Shown: one piece after another, positions 25,234-35,831 of the stretch
Layout of the letters: each line of letters starts with the position of its first letter
Numbering within the stretch: the first letter of the stretch is position 1
Assembly (NCBI GenBank): GCA_025506515.1
Contig: CM046456.1
Coordinates: 8,943,103-9,007,102 of the forward strand
DNA: 64,000 bases
Origin: Flaveria trinervia
Lineage: Eukaryota; Streptophyta; Magnoliopsida; Asterales; Asteraceae
Direction of reading: 5' to 3'
Program-made: the position numbers and the translations under genes
The notes under the pieces: model-generated
The model's input: the letters and a program-made list of their open reading frames with translations, nothing else
Told to the model about the DNA's origin: nothing
Databases searched by the model: none

Positions 25234-25328
25234 TTTCGAAGAACTCTTCTTACCATGTTCTTCTGAGTGTTACTTAGTTCAACCATTGTTGATTCAATCT
25301 TGAGCTAATTCAATTAGAAACCACATCA
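25234..25328 (+). repeat. Remnant of the gypsy 5' LTR (last 95 bp)
   Basis: Matches the end of the 3' LTR from TTTCGAAGAACTCTTC through AGAAACCACATCA with a single C/T difference. The first 170 bp or so of the LTR are absent. Confidence 0.9.
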
Positions 25329-25329
25329 G

Positions 25330-25341
25330 TGGTATCAGAGC
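25330..25341 (+). other. Primer binding site for initiator methionine tRNA
   Basis: TGGTATCAGAGC, the usual plant LTR-retrotransposon primer site complementary to the 3' end of initiator tRNA-Met, one base after the LTR end CA. Confidence 0.9.
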
Positions 25342-25367
25342 AGTACGACCTCGGAGTAATTGGGAAG

Positions 25368-26455
25368 ATGACGAGAAGACAACTGATTACCGCGATCGAT
25401 GGCGATGAAAGTAACAGAGGTTCCGATGCGGATGCAAGTTAACATTCGTTGATGCAAGAAAAGATCGAAGAAAATGCGAAGATGTTGGAAGAATTGAGAA
25501 ACATGGTGACAGGATTGGCTATTCAATTGTCACAAATGTCGAACAATCAATCATCAGGAGGTAGAATCGATAATGGTGTAAAGACAAATGGTGCGAAAGA
25601 AGAAGGCGAATCGGGATTCAATAGTATGGTTCGACTTACAAAAATTGAATTCCCTAAGTTTAGGGGTGAAGACTTGAATTCTTGGTTATTCAAGGTAGAT
25701 CGATTCTTTCAATTGGATAGAGTTTCAGATGCTACAAAAGTCAAGTTAGCAGCCATTCATTTTGAAGACAAGGCTTCTCAATGGTTTCAATCCTTCTTAA
25801 AACAGAGAGGTGACAAATCATTGTCGTGGGAAGAGTTAATTAAGGAACTCAGAGTTAGATTTGGTAAGTTGTTTGATGACCCTATAACTGAATTGAAGAT
25901 CTTAAGCAAACATCTACTATACAAGAATATTACGATGCTTTTGATGCTATTATTAGTAGACTTCAATTACCTCCTGAATATGCTCTTAGTTGCTTTATTG
26001 CTGGGTTAGAAGAAGAGATACAATTGCAAGTTAGAATGTTTAATCTCAAAAACATTCAACAAGCATTTTGTTTAGCTAAGTTGCAAGAAGCTACTATTAA
26101 GGCCAAGAAGGCTAAGATATTAACAGATCACCAATACTTCCCACCCCTAATGTCAATAAGGCTATAGTTCCTTTTAATAAGTCTGCAACCAATGAAGTTA
26201 AGAAAGTTGTTAATAGAAGGACATTGACTCAAGGAGAATTAGATGAAATTTGTTAGCATAAGAGCCAAAGGGTTGTGTTTCAATTGTGATGAAAAGTATT
26301 CACAAACTCATGTATGTAGGGGAAAATGGCCACAATTTTATCATATAGAAATTGAATATGTTGATGAAGTAGTTGAGGATGAATCTGAGATTAATGAAGT
26401 TGAGTTTGCTCAGATTTCTGTTAATGCTTTAGAAGTGATGCTAAGTTTCAATCCT
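25368..26455 (+). pseudogene. Gypsy gag (capsid and zinc knuckle), broken
   Basis: The likely start ATG at 25368 is followed by a stop (TAA 25440-25442) after 24 codons. The frame then stays open through a retrotransposon gag domain containing FPKFRGEDLNSWLFKVDRFF and KLAAIHFEDKASQWFQSF. A frameshift near 25905 moves the rest to another frame (TSTIQEYYDAFDAIISRLQ). A further stop lies near 26130 and another at 26254. The CCHC-type knuckle CFNCDEKYSQTHVC is at about 26278-26319. Confidence 0.85.
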
Positions 26456-26841
26456 TGAGAGTGACTGGTCATTATGGTAAAACAAAATTACAAGTACTAA
26501 TGGATATGGGTAGTTCCTATAATTTTGTTGATTCTACATTAGTCAAACAGTTGGGATGTAGATTAGCCAATAAACCAGCCATGCTTGTCAAAGTAGCTGA
26601 TGGAGGAACTGTGGTGTGCTATAAGATGGTTGAGAAATTAAGTTGGAAGATGCAAGGTTTATTGTTTGAGGTTGATGTTTATGTCATTCCTTTAGGAGGT
26701 TGTGATTTGGTCCTAGGTGTTCAGTGGTTCACTACTTTGGGATGCATCAAGATGAATTATAAAGATAGGATGGTTGAGTTCAAGTTTCAAGGTCAAAAAG
26801 TAGTTTTAAGGGGTCAGCAAGGGAATAAAGTGTCAAAATGA
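26455..26841 (+). pseudogene. Gypsy aspartic protease region, active-site motif altered
   Basis: The fold is recognisable from VTGHYGKTKLQVLMDMGSS through CDLVLGVQWFTTLG. The catalytic triplet, normally Asp-Ser/Thr-Gly, reads Asp-Met-Gly here (26502-26510), so activity is unlikely even apart from other breaks in the polyprotein. Confidence 0.8.
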
Positions 26842-26889
26842 AATAAAGGTACGCTAAAGAAGATTTCTCATCAGAGGGGAGAGCTTTCT

Positions 26890-28330
26890 ATGATGCAAGT
26901 TTTTGCCATTAAGGGTCAACAAACTACTACTTCTATTGTTTTACAAGGATCTAAGGATAAATTACATTATCCTTTAGATTTACAATGTATCTTAAAGGAA
27001 TATGAAGATGTTTTTCAAGATTTGACATCTTTACCTCCTTCTAGACATTGCTTTGATCATAAAATTCCATTGAAGCAAAGCACTGAAGGTATTAGCTTGA
27101 AACCTTATAGATATCCTGTCATACAAAAGGATATCATTGAAAAATGACCAATGAACTATTAGAACAAGGTGTTATTTGGTATAGCAATAGTTCTTTTGCT
27201 TCTCCAGTAGTTTTGGTTAAAAAGAAAGATGGAGGATGGAGAATGTGTGTTGATTATAGAAAATTAAACCAAGCTACCATACCTGACAAGTTTCCTATTC
27301 CACTGGTAGAGGAATTAATGGATGAGTTGCATGGTACTCAGTTTTTCTCTAATTTGGATTTAAAGGCAGGATATTATCAAATCAGAATGGCTAGTGATGA
27401 TATTGATAAAACAGCTTTTAGAACTCATAGTGGTCATTTCGAATTTTTGGTAATGCCATTCGGCTTAACCAATGCACCATCCACCTTTCAAGGTTTAATG
27501 AATCATGTGTTCAAACAACAATTAAGGAAGTTTGTATTGGTATTTTTTGATGACATCTTAGTCTATAGTCCCACTTGGCAAGATCATTTAAAACATTTGA
27601 AGGTTGTATTGGGATTACTTAGACAACATCAACTAGTAGCTAAAGAAAGTAAGTGTGTCTTTGGAGCTACTGAATTGGAGTATTTGGACCACATTATTTC
27701 ATAGCAGGGTATTGCTACAGATCCAGCTAAAGTAAAAGCTATACAAGATTGGCCTACACCTACTACTATCAAAGCTTTGAGAGGGTTCTTGGGTCTTACA
27801 GGATACTATAGACGATTTGTGAAGAACTATGGTACACTAACTAAACCTCTTACTCAACTATTGAAGAAGGACTCGTTTGTGTGGTCGGAGATGGCTAAAA
27901 CCGCTTTTACATCTTTAAAACATGCTATGACACAACCATCGGTGTTAGCACTTCCGAACTTTGAGGAACCATTTATAATAGAGACTGATGCCTCTAATTA
28001 TGGTATTGGAGCAGTGTTAATGCAACGAGGCCATCCCATTGCTTTCATAAGTAAATCACTTTCTCCTCGCAACATGCTTTTATCTACTTATGAAAGAGAG
28101 TTATTGGCTATCATTCATGCTGTTCAAAAGTGGCAAAACTATTTGATCAATAAGCCATTCTCTATTAGAACTGATCAGCAAAGCCTCAAATATCTTCTTG
28201 AAAGCAAAGTTTCTACTCCTTTTCTGCAAAGATGGTTATCTAAATTGATGGGGTTCACTTTTGATATTACATACAAGAAAGGTACTGAAAATTCAGCAGT
28301 TGATGCCTTGTCTCGTGCTACTCATGGAGA
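26890..28330 (+). pseudogene. Gypsy reverse transcriptase and RNase H, broken
   Basis: A linker with PPSRHCFDHKIPL ends in a stop at 27145-27147. The reverse transcriptase runs from 27150 with KKKDGGWRMCVDYRKLN, FSNLDLKAGYYQIRM and the active-site block FFDDILVYS (the usual Y replaced by F before DD). A stop at 27702-27704 interrupts it before the connection domain (GFLGLTGYYRRFVKNYG) and RNase H (ETDASNYGIGAVLMQ, STYERELLAIIHAVQKW, RTDQQSLKYLL). Confidence 0.88.
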
Positions 28331-29821
28331 ATTGTTGCAACTAGCTACCTCTTGTGTACATACAGATTTATGGGCTGCCATTAAAGAATCTTGGCACATA
28401 GATTCTACCTTGGTGCAAATCATTAAAGATCTTCAGTTGGATCCTTCTTCTCATCCTTTGTATTCATGGAGAAACAATGAGCTAAGAAGAAGTGGCAAAC
28501 TGGTCATTGGTGCTTCAAGTTCTCTTAAAGCTCAGATCTTTAATTGGATGCATGATTCAAGTCAAGGGGGTCATTCAGGCATTCAGGCAACCACTAACAG
28601 GATTGCAAGGTTGTTTTATTGGCCCAAATTACGGAGAGAAGTGGTTGACTATATTAAACGTTGTGTTGTTTGCGAACAATGTAAGTCAGATCATGCTGTT
28701 TATCCAGGTTTACTTCAACCACTTCCGATTCCTAAAGGTGTTTAGGAGGATATCACACTAGACTTTATTGAAGGTCTTCCTTCTTCTGCCAATAAAAGTG
28801 TTATTTTGGTGGTAGTCGACCGTTTGAGTAAAGGTGCCCACTTCATAGCTTTGTCTCATCCTTTTCTGCCGTTGAAGTAGCCCAATTATTCTTAGATAAC
28901 ATTTTCAAACTCCATGGATGCCCAAAATCTATTGTTTCAGATCGAGATAAAATTTTCATCAGTCATTTTTGGCAACAACTGTTGATCTTACAAGGCATTG
29001 ATCAGAAAATGTCTAGCTCTTACCATCCTCAAACCGATGGTCAGACGGAGGTTTTAAATCGGTGTTTAGAGAATTATCTTCGTTGTATGTGTTTTCAAAG
29101 ACCTTCTGATTGGTCCAAATGTCTCTCTTTAGCTGAGTTTTGGTATAACACAAGTTATCAATCTGCCATCAAATGCACCCCTTTCGAGATTATTTACGGA
29201 CAACCTCCTCCTATTCACTTGCCTTATTTACCGGGGGAAAGCACTAATGAAGTGATTGATCGCAGTCTTACCACTCGAGAGGAGGTTATTAACATTTTGA
29301 AAGCCAATTTATTAAGTGCTCAGCATCTGATGAAACAATTGGCGGATCTTCATCGCTCAGAACGAATTTTTAATATTGGTGATTGGGTTTACTTAAAGCT
29401 CCATCCTTATCGACAGACTTCTATTGCCCAGCGATCTAATCAAAAGTTAGAAGCTAAGTACTATGGTCCTTATCTAATATTAGCTAAAGTTAGGCAGGTG
29501 GCTTATACATTGCAACTTCCTGGTGATTCTTCCATTCACCCAACAGTCCATGTGTCGTTACTCAAAAAATACTTTGGTCCAATACCACCTTCTTCAGTCC
29601 CTACTTCTTTATCTTTTAAAGATGTTAGGGAACCTGAAAGTGTCATTGATCGGCGCGTCCTTAAGCACAATAATCGAATGGTCATTCAGTGGTTGGTGAA
29701 ATGGAAAGGGGCTTTACCAGAAGATGCTACCTGGGAATATGCTCATTTGATGTCGCAGTGGTTTCCATCATTTGATCCTTGGGGACAAGGATCATCTCAT
29801 CCAGGGGGTAGTGATGTGTAA
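28330..29821 (+). pseudogene. Gypsy integrase with C-terminal chromodomain, broken
   Basis: The integrase zinc finger (HSGIQATTNRIARLFYWP with CVVCEQC) is followed by a stop at 28743-28745 where a tryptophan codon is expected. The catalytic core has TLDFIEGLP, SDRDKIF and the Glu in PQTDGQTEVLNR, with a frameshift near 28860. The last open frame (28982-29821) ends in a chromodomain (ESVIDRRVLK, WLVKWKGALPEDATWE), which in this group helps direct insertion to particular chromatin. The stop codon lies just inside the 3' LTR. Confidence 0.88.
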
Positions 29822-30081
29822 TATTTGGATTGTAGTAAGTGTGTAGTTAGTTGATGGTTAGTTACAAGTCAATAAAAGTCAATTGTATGTAGTCAAAATA
29901 GATATAAATAACGGAAGAGATTGTATGTTGAGCAGTTTTAGAAATAACAGAAATTCCTTTTCCTCTTGTTCAATTCCGTAACTAACTTTCGAAGAACTCT
30001 TCTTACCATGTTTTTCTGAGTGTTACTTAGTTCAACCATTGTTGATTCAATCTTGAGCTAATTCAATTAGAAACCACATCA
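29817..30081 (+). repeat. Gypsy 3' LTR, 265 bp
   Basis: Starts TGTAATATTTGG directly after a purine-rich AGGGGGTAGTGA and ends CCACATCA, the TG..CA borders expected of an LTR. Its last 95 bp match 25234-25328. Confidence 0.85.
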
Positions 30082-30480
30082 GGTTTCAAGGATTTACAAA
30101 AAATTAGGGCTTTTATGAAAATTGGATATTATTAGTTCCTAAAAGTTGTAATTTAGTTCTAAGGTTTCAAGGGAATTTCTCAAATATTGATGTTGGTAGT
30201 TTATAAAAGTTAGATTTTAGTTAATTTAAGAAAATATTAATTCATGAAAATTGTGTTTGTTTTTATTAAGAAGTTGTTAGTTTATGAAAGTTGGGTTTGG
30301 TTTGATTAATGAAACATGTGATTGTTTTAATTCAAAAAGTTGGTAGTTTATAAAAGTCGAGTTTTAGTTGTTTAAATAAGTTTGTAGATTACAAAAGTTG
30401 TGTTGCTTTGATTCAAGTTATGCTTTGTTTGATTTATGAAAATTCTGTAGGTTTTGATTTAAGAAATTGTGTTTTACGAA
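30082..30480. other. AT-rich region leading into degenerate repeats, no gene
   Basis: Contains many loosely related phrases such as GTAGTTTATAAAAGTTGG and GTAGATTACAAAAGTTG, apparently degenerate forms of the tandem repeat that follows. Confidence 0.5.
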
Positions 30481-30765
30481 ACTTGGGTTTTATTTGATTG
30501 AAGATTTTGGTAGATTACAAAACTATATTATGAAAAATGTGTTTGCTTTGATTCAAGAATTTGATACTTTATGAAACTTGGGTTTTATTTGATTCAAGAT
30601 GTTTGTAGATTACAAAATTAGTTCATGAAAAATGTGTTTGTTTTGATTCGAAATATAACTACTTTATAAAATTTGGGTTTTATTTGATTCAAGATGTTGA
30701 TAGATTACTAGTTTATAAAAGTTGGATTCACTTTGACAACCGGCTAAAGGAACGTTTATTCTCAA
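30481..30765. repeat. Degenerate tandem repeat with 95-bp period
   Basis: TTGGGTTTTATTTGATT.AAGAT recurs with starts at 30481, 30576 and 30671, exactly 95 bp apart. Each is followed by GTAGATTAC or GATAGATTAC, and the first two also by an ATGAAAAATGTGTTTG block. The third copy breaks up after about 30715. Confidence 0.75.
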
Positions 30766-31374
30766 TTTTAAACTTTCATCACACCACAAACTTCAACCAT
30801 TTTATTAATATGTGTAATTGGTTTTGTGTTGCCATGCTCTCATTATATGAACGCCCAAAGCTCTCGACAAGTGTTATGTTTAACGTAGCAAGTGCAAATA
30901 CTCGAGACTCTCTAAGATGTCTCTGTAAGAGCATTCAGTGATCCCAAAACAATTTATTATAAATTTAACAGATATGTTCTTCAAACCTTTAACAAATCAC
31001 ATAAAGCTTAAATAACCTTTTTCATAAAACGAATAACAACATTACACTACATATACATAAAAAGAATGTCACAGATATTATAGATGAAGTAGCTAGCTTT
31101 AGATACTTTACTTGAACCATAAAACACTCAAATCATCTTGACAACAACTCTAAAATCCATTGATCAAATGACCATACATGATTAGAGAAAAAAACAGATT
31201 TACCTTAACAATAAAAAAATACTATTTGCTTCAATCTTTTCAAAACTTTCATCATCATCAACTTTACAAAACTTCTAAAACAACTTTATAAAACATTTAA
31301 TATATACTAATCAACAAGTTAGTTATTAATCATGTGTTGTACATTGTGTTTAGTGGGGTAGTACCCACCTTTTG
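30766..31374. other. AT-rich intergenic region, no gene seen
   Basis: No domain in any reading frame and no recognised element. Confidence 0.4.
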
Positions 31375-32270
31375 TATCTTTTTTATTTTTTAATCTTTTA
31401 ATCTTTTCATTTTAATCAAAACTTTTACATATTTTACAATTTAATTCCAACATTTTTTTACTTCAACTTTTATCTCCTATGCTTTTTATATTTTTACAAA
31501 ATTTCATTTTACGTTTCGGTATAACATTTGAGAGTTAACACATGCAGCGTGCGTGTGTGTTTCAACGTTTTCAAGCTCATTTTTTCTCCATTCAACGGCA
31601 CCGTCGCAACGCACTGGTCCTAGAGAAACTTGTTGTTTTATATATTTTACGTTTCGTCTACGTGGTTCCAAGTTTTTATGTTTGCTTTTTCTTCGATTAT
31701 ATTTTATTCTATGAACTTTTTCGGTGTTAGTAGTCACTGGCGGTGGTGTCAGGTGTGTCATTGGTGATACTTGATACGGTTTTATGTCTACAGCTGCAAT
31801 GTGGGGGGCTTAGTACTTTTTATATATTACTAATTACCAACTTTGATATGCTTAGTGGATTGTACAATATGCTTAATAGGTTGTATACACATTTGTCTCT
31901 TTTTTTAATACTTAACTTATTTCTTATTTTAATCCAACACTTTTATACTTTTTATCATTTGACTCCAATATTTTTTTTTATTTTCAACTTTGATATCCTT
32001 TATTTTTCGTATTTTATAAAATTATTTTACATTTCGGTTTAAATTTTGCAAGTTAGCTAAGTGCAACGTGTGATTGTGGTTCAATGTTTTTAACCTTATA
32101 TTTTATCCACACGTTGCTTCTAGGTCGACATACTTATTCCACCTACGCGGTTTAACATTCAACTACTTTTTGTTTGTTTTTATTTTATTTTTACTACGAG
32201 TTTTTTGAATATTAATAATCATTGACGATAGTGGATTATTGATGTTATTTAATACGGTTTTACATCCCTG
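31375..32270. repeat. Two diverged direct copies of a segment of about 400 bp
   Basis: The segment from about 31375 to 31770 (TTTTACGTTTCGG, GCAGCGTGCGTGTG, TTTCAACGTTTTC, GATACGGTTTTATG in order) recurs from about 31895 to 32270 (TTTTACATTTCGG, GCAACGTGTGATTG, TTCAATGTTTTT, ATACGGTTTTACA). Offset is about 500 bp. Many substitutions indicate an old duplication. It lies just upstream of the LEA_2 gene. Confidence 0.7.
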
Positions 32271-32536
32271 TGCAGAAAGAATGAAGCTTAAAACTAGTTA
32301 ACACTCCAATTATCACAACATAATTATCTCCTTTTACTTTATCTTATTTCTAGTTGGCTTCACTACCCCTCCACTTTGTCCATATTAATAACCCCCAAAA
32401 TTCCAGCTTTCATCACCAATTCACCATCATATCATTCTTCTTCTCCATTCCTAAACAGAGAAACCCTCACTGTGTGTAAGCTCTTCAAACCCTCGAAACC
32501 CTAGGTGGAGAAGACAACCACACATCTCCGGCGACA

Positions 32537-33869
32537 ATGTCACTGCACGCAAAGACCGATTCAGAGGTCACCAGCCAAACGGCGTCGTCTCCGACGAGAT
32601 CCCCACGGCGGCCGGTGTACTACGTCCAAAGCCCATCACGTGACTCCCACGACGGCGAGAAGACCACCAACTCTTTCCACTCAACGCCGGTGTTAAGCCC
32701 CACCGGATCCCCGGGTCGACACTCCAGAAACTCGTCCTCCACCCGTTACTCCGGGTCGCTCCGACCGGGTCCAGAAAAGGTAGTCAACAGCTTCACCCTC
32801 GTAAAGGTGAAAAGGGGTTTGATGCGATTGAAGAAGAGGGGATCTTTGATGATGATCGCCGGAGTGGGATCCCTCGCCGGTGTTACTTTCTGGCGTTTGT
32901 TGTTGGGTTCTTTGTGCTTTTTTCGTTCTTTGCGCTTGTGTTATGGGCTGCTGCTAAACCTCAGAAACCCGATATCACAATGAGGGTATTTCACTTTTTC
33001 TTCTACCTTTTGGATGAAAATATTGGATCTAATCACGTAATCCGTTTAATTCGTTAGCTAATTTCACATGGGTTTGATGAATTTTGGCCAAATTGAAATG
33101 GGATTCTGCAATTTGATCATTTGCTGAGCATTTCATTCGATTATTCGATCTAATTACATATTGAATCTAATCACATAATCCCTTTAATTTGTTGGCTAAT
33201 TCATATGGGTATGATGAATTTTGACCAAATTGATTTGGGATTATTCTGTAATTTTATGATTTACAGAGCATTTCATTCGATGGATTTGTGGTCAACGCCG
33301 GAGCCGATGCATCAGGGGTCGCTACAGAGATGGTGAACATCAACGCTACAATCAAATTCATCTTCCGTAACAGGGGTACATTCTTCGGAGTTCATGTATC
33401 ATCATCTCCGGTGGATCTTTCCTACACAGAGCTCACTTTAGCCTCTGGAACTGTAAGCCCCAAATTCAACGTCACTACCCCTAATTCACTTAAATTCACA
33501 CCAATTTCCCTCAATTTCACATGGGTATTGCTAATTCGACCTCAATTTCACATGGGTATTGCTAAATTGATCCAATTTCTGCAGATCAAGAAGTTTTACC
33601 AGTCAAGAAAAGGTCACAGGCTAGTGAACGTGAACATTCAAGGCCGTGGGGTTCCATTATACGGTGGTGGTGTGAATTGGAACACCATGAACGGCAAACT
33701 GATCGCACCGGTGCCACTGAACCTCAACTTCACGGTTAAAGCCAAGGCTTATGTGCTCGGGAAGCTGGTCAAACCCAGGTTCCATCGAAGGGTCTCTTGT
33801 GCAATTGTCTACAAACCCACCAAAATTAATGTGCCAATTTCACTCAAGAACTCTTGCACCGTTGAGTAA
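32537..33869 (+). CDS. LEA_2 (NDR1/HIN1-like) single-pass membrane protein, 3 exons, one base missing in exon 1
   Basis: Exons 32537-32985, 33267-33452 and 33585-33869 have GT..AG borders and matching phases and give about 306 aa. Order: N-terminal cytosolic region with the signature RRPVYYVQSPSRDSHDGEK and SFHSTPVLSPTGSPGRHSR; an acidic stretch; one transmembrane helix (CYFLAFVVGFFVLFSFFALV); and a C-terminal LEA_2 beta-domain containing GVHVSSSPVDLSYTELTLASG and ending NVPISLKNSCTVE. Family members such as Arabidopsis At1g45688 and At5g42860 (from memory) have this architecture; their function is poorly known and probably stress- or membrane-related. Exon 1 lacks one base near 32770. Before it the frame reads SGSLRPG. 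With one base added, it continues into SRKGSQQLHPRKGEKGFDA and the membrane helix. Without it, the product would be truncated after about 148 codons. Confidence 0.88.
33028..33283 (+). repeat. Tandem duplication of about 140 bp across intron 1 and the start of exon 2 of the LEA_2 gene
   Basis: TCTAATCACGTAATCCGTTT at 33028 recurs as TCTAATCACATAATCCCTTT at 33166, followed in both copies by CTAATTYCATATGGG-like and GATGAATTTTG.CCAAATTG blocks. GAGCATTTCATTCGAT occurs at 33125 in the intron and again at 33266, where it forms the true exon 2 start. Confidence 0.85.
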
Positions 33870-35455
33870 ACCAACAATGGTGGATTTGCAGTTGGTTTTT
33901 GTTTAGTTTTTTTGAAGATCTGAAGGTGGATCGTTGACCGTTGACCGGTGGTGGAGTTGAATAGCTGATGATGACCTGGAAGCAGGGGTGTCGGTGGTGG
34001 GTGGGAACGTGAATTGATCTGTAATTGTTTTATTCATTTTTGTGTTTTGTGATTATTTTAATGAGAAACATATGATATTAAATTGCCACTATGTTATGGT
34101 ACCATGCATATTGTTATGGGTGTAACGTGAGTGACATTTATTGTTCATGGGCTACTTGTAAGGTTAGATAGAGTGGTTGTCGGGCATCCTGTTTTCACTC
34201 TTATTTAAGAGAAATTTCATGTTGTTTAGTTTAGCCGGTACCAAAGAGTTGCATCAACAGTCGTCTGTTCAAGTACTGCTGTTTGTTAATTCTGATCTAT
34301 CTCCCTTACGTTATGTTCATGAGTCTATTAAACGAAAAAAAAGAGATGAAATTTAGAACAGAATTATGTTATATGAGTTTATTAAACGAAAAAAAAAAGA
34401 GATGAAACTTGAAACCGCTATGACATTACCTGTCACCCGTAATTAAGCCAATTTTATTTGCACCCCTGTCATGTTTAATTTATTTAAAATAGAGTTGGGT
34501 GTGATAATATATAAGTTATCGAAACACAAAGTTACAAGTCATGAAATCTTATTCAAGGTTTTGTTTTATTTTTTTAACAATTTTTCTCTTAAAAACATTT
34601 AAATTATGATTTTTCATAAAATTATGAATTTAGTCACAATGTGCTTATCTTATCAACAACATTTAGACATATATTTGTCATAGGCAGAGTACTAATGTAC
34701 AAATCCTATTTGATTGAGCCTTATACATTTTAATACTTTCGTTGAAGCGTGCAGGTTTCCTTACTAGTTATGTATATAAATTGTGTTGGGAAGTGATAAT
34801 TAGGCTCTTGAACAAACACCAACACAACATATTTATTTTTATTCACTTAATTTTAACTAAACAAAGACGAACAATTAAGGGAACACAATTTTTTTTGGGT
34901 GTATTCATTAAGAAAATGACTATATTTGTATTTATTTGCAAATATTTTAATCTAGTCGTATACAAACATAAACCGATCATTCTGGCTCAGCCTTGGGCCT
35001 GTGTAGAGTTTATGTAGAAGCACTATAGCTTTATAACAGTTGACGCTAGAGGTGAACATTTTTGTTCTTTTCCCGAACCTTATTCGAGTTCAAACCGGTA
35101 TGGCCGTATGATTAGAGTCAACAACAGTAAAATTGGTTCTTGGGGTAACCAGTAAACCGGTTTTTAAAAATGAAAATTTTATTATTACAATTTTATCTTG
35201 TTTAGTTCGATTTCACCTGATTTCAAATCGTGAAAAACGAAAGTTGTTCGGTTTCAACACAGCTTGACTATAGAATATAGAGAATGGGGATACTTTACGA
35301 TTTGCGTTTTGACCTATTATCTTTAACACTTTTTACTGGCTTACATAATCTATTTCTGTGCTTGCTTCTACTGGGCCCATTTATAGTCCAGAATAATTGG
35401 CCGTAAACATCTGAATTTTGAAGATTTTGTGGAAACATAATAAATAAAGTCCACT
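33870..35455. other. 3' flank of the LEA_2 gene and intergenic DNA
   Basis: Contains the LEA_2 3' UTR and a direct duplication of about 56 bp near 34318 and 34374 (ATGAGTYTATTAAACGAAAA). No further gene was recognised. Confidence 0.45.
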
Positions 35456-35463
35456 CTTTTGGG

Positions 35464-35821
35464 TAGCGGTGTACATTGAACCCGAGTTCAAAACCCGACC
35501 CAACCCAGTTTCAGCCTTGTAGCTTCTCAACCGGGTCCAACCCAATTCCACTCGTAGGGTTCAAACCGGTCTATCCCCTTCACACTGACACCTCAACCCA
35601 GGTTCAAACCGGGTTCTACCCAGCCCGAGTTCAAACCAGGTTCTACCCAATCCGGGTTCAAACCAGGTTCTACCCAACCCGTCCTGGTTTAAATTCGATT
35701 TTTTATTTTTTATTTACCATTTTGCCCTCTTGAAACCGGGTTAGACCCATAAACGGGTCAAACACCGCTTGGATCACAACCCGACCTAGTTTCAAAATTA
35801 AAACCTATTTGTTCACCTCTA
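35464..35821. mobile_element. Non-autonomous hAT element, 358 bp, with target duplication
   Basis: Ends TAGCGGTGTACA (left) and TAGAGGTGAACA (complement of right) match the TAGRGGTG-type ends of plant hAT MITEs. The direct repeat CTTTTGGG flanks it (35456-35463 and 35822-35829; identity extends two bases further). The interior is made of GGTTCAAACC/GAACCCG words, like the element at 8999-9482. Confidence 0.8.
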
Positions 35822-35831
35822 CTTTTGGGTA

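Larger units (their letters stand above)
25234..30081 (+). mobile_element. Ty3/gypsy retrotransposon, chromovirus type, inactive, 5' LTR truncated
   Basis: Order: 5' LTR remnant, primer binding site, gag with zinc knuckle, protease, reverse transcriptase, RNase H, integrase, chromodomain, polypurine-like AGGGGG, then 3' LTR. This order with a C-terminal chromodomain defines a plant chromovirus. The 95 bp shared by the two LTRs differ at one position, suggesting a fairly recent insertion. However, the coding region has several stops and frameshifts, and most of the 5' LTR is gone. Confidence 0.93.

Noticed and set aside
35476..35733. Open frame rich in FYPTRVQTR-like repeats
   Set aside because: Product of the repeated GGTTCAAACC words in the hAT MITE.
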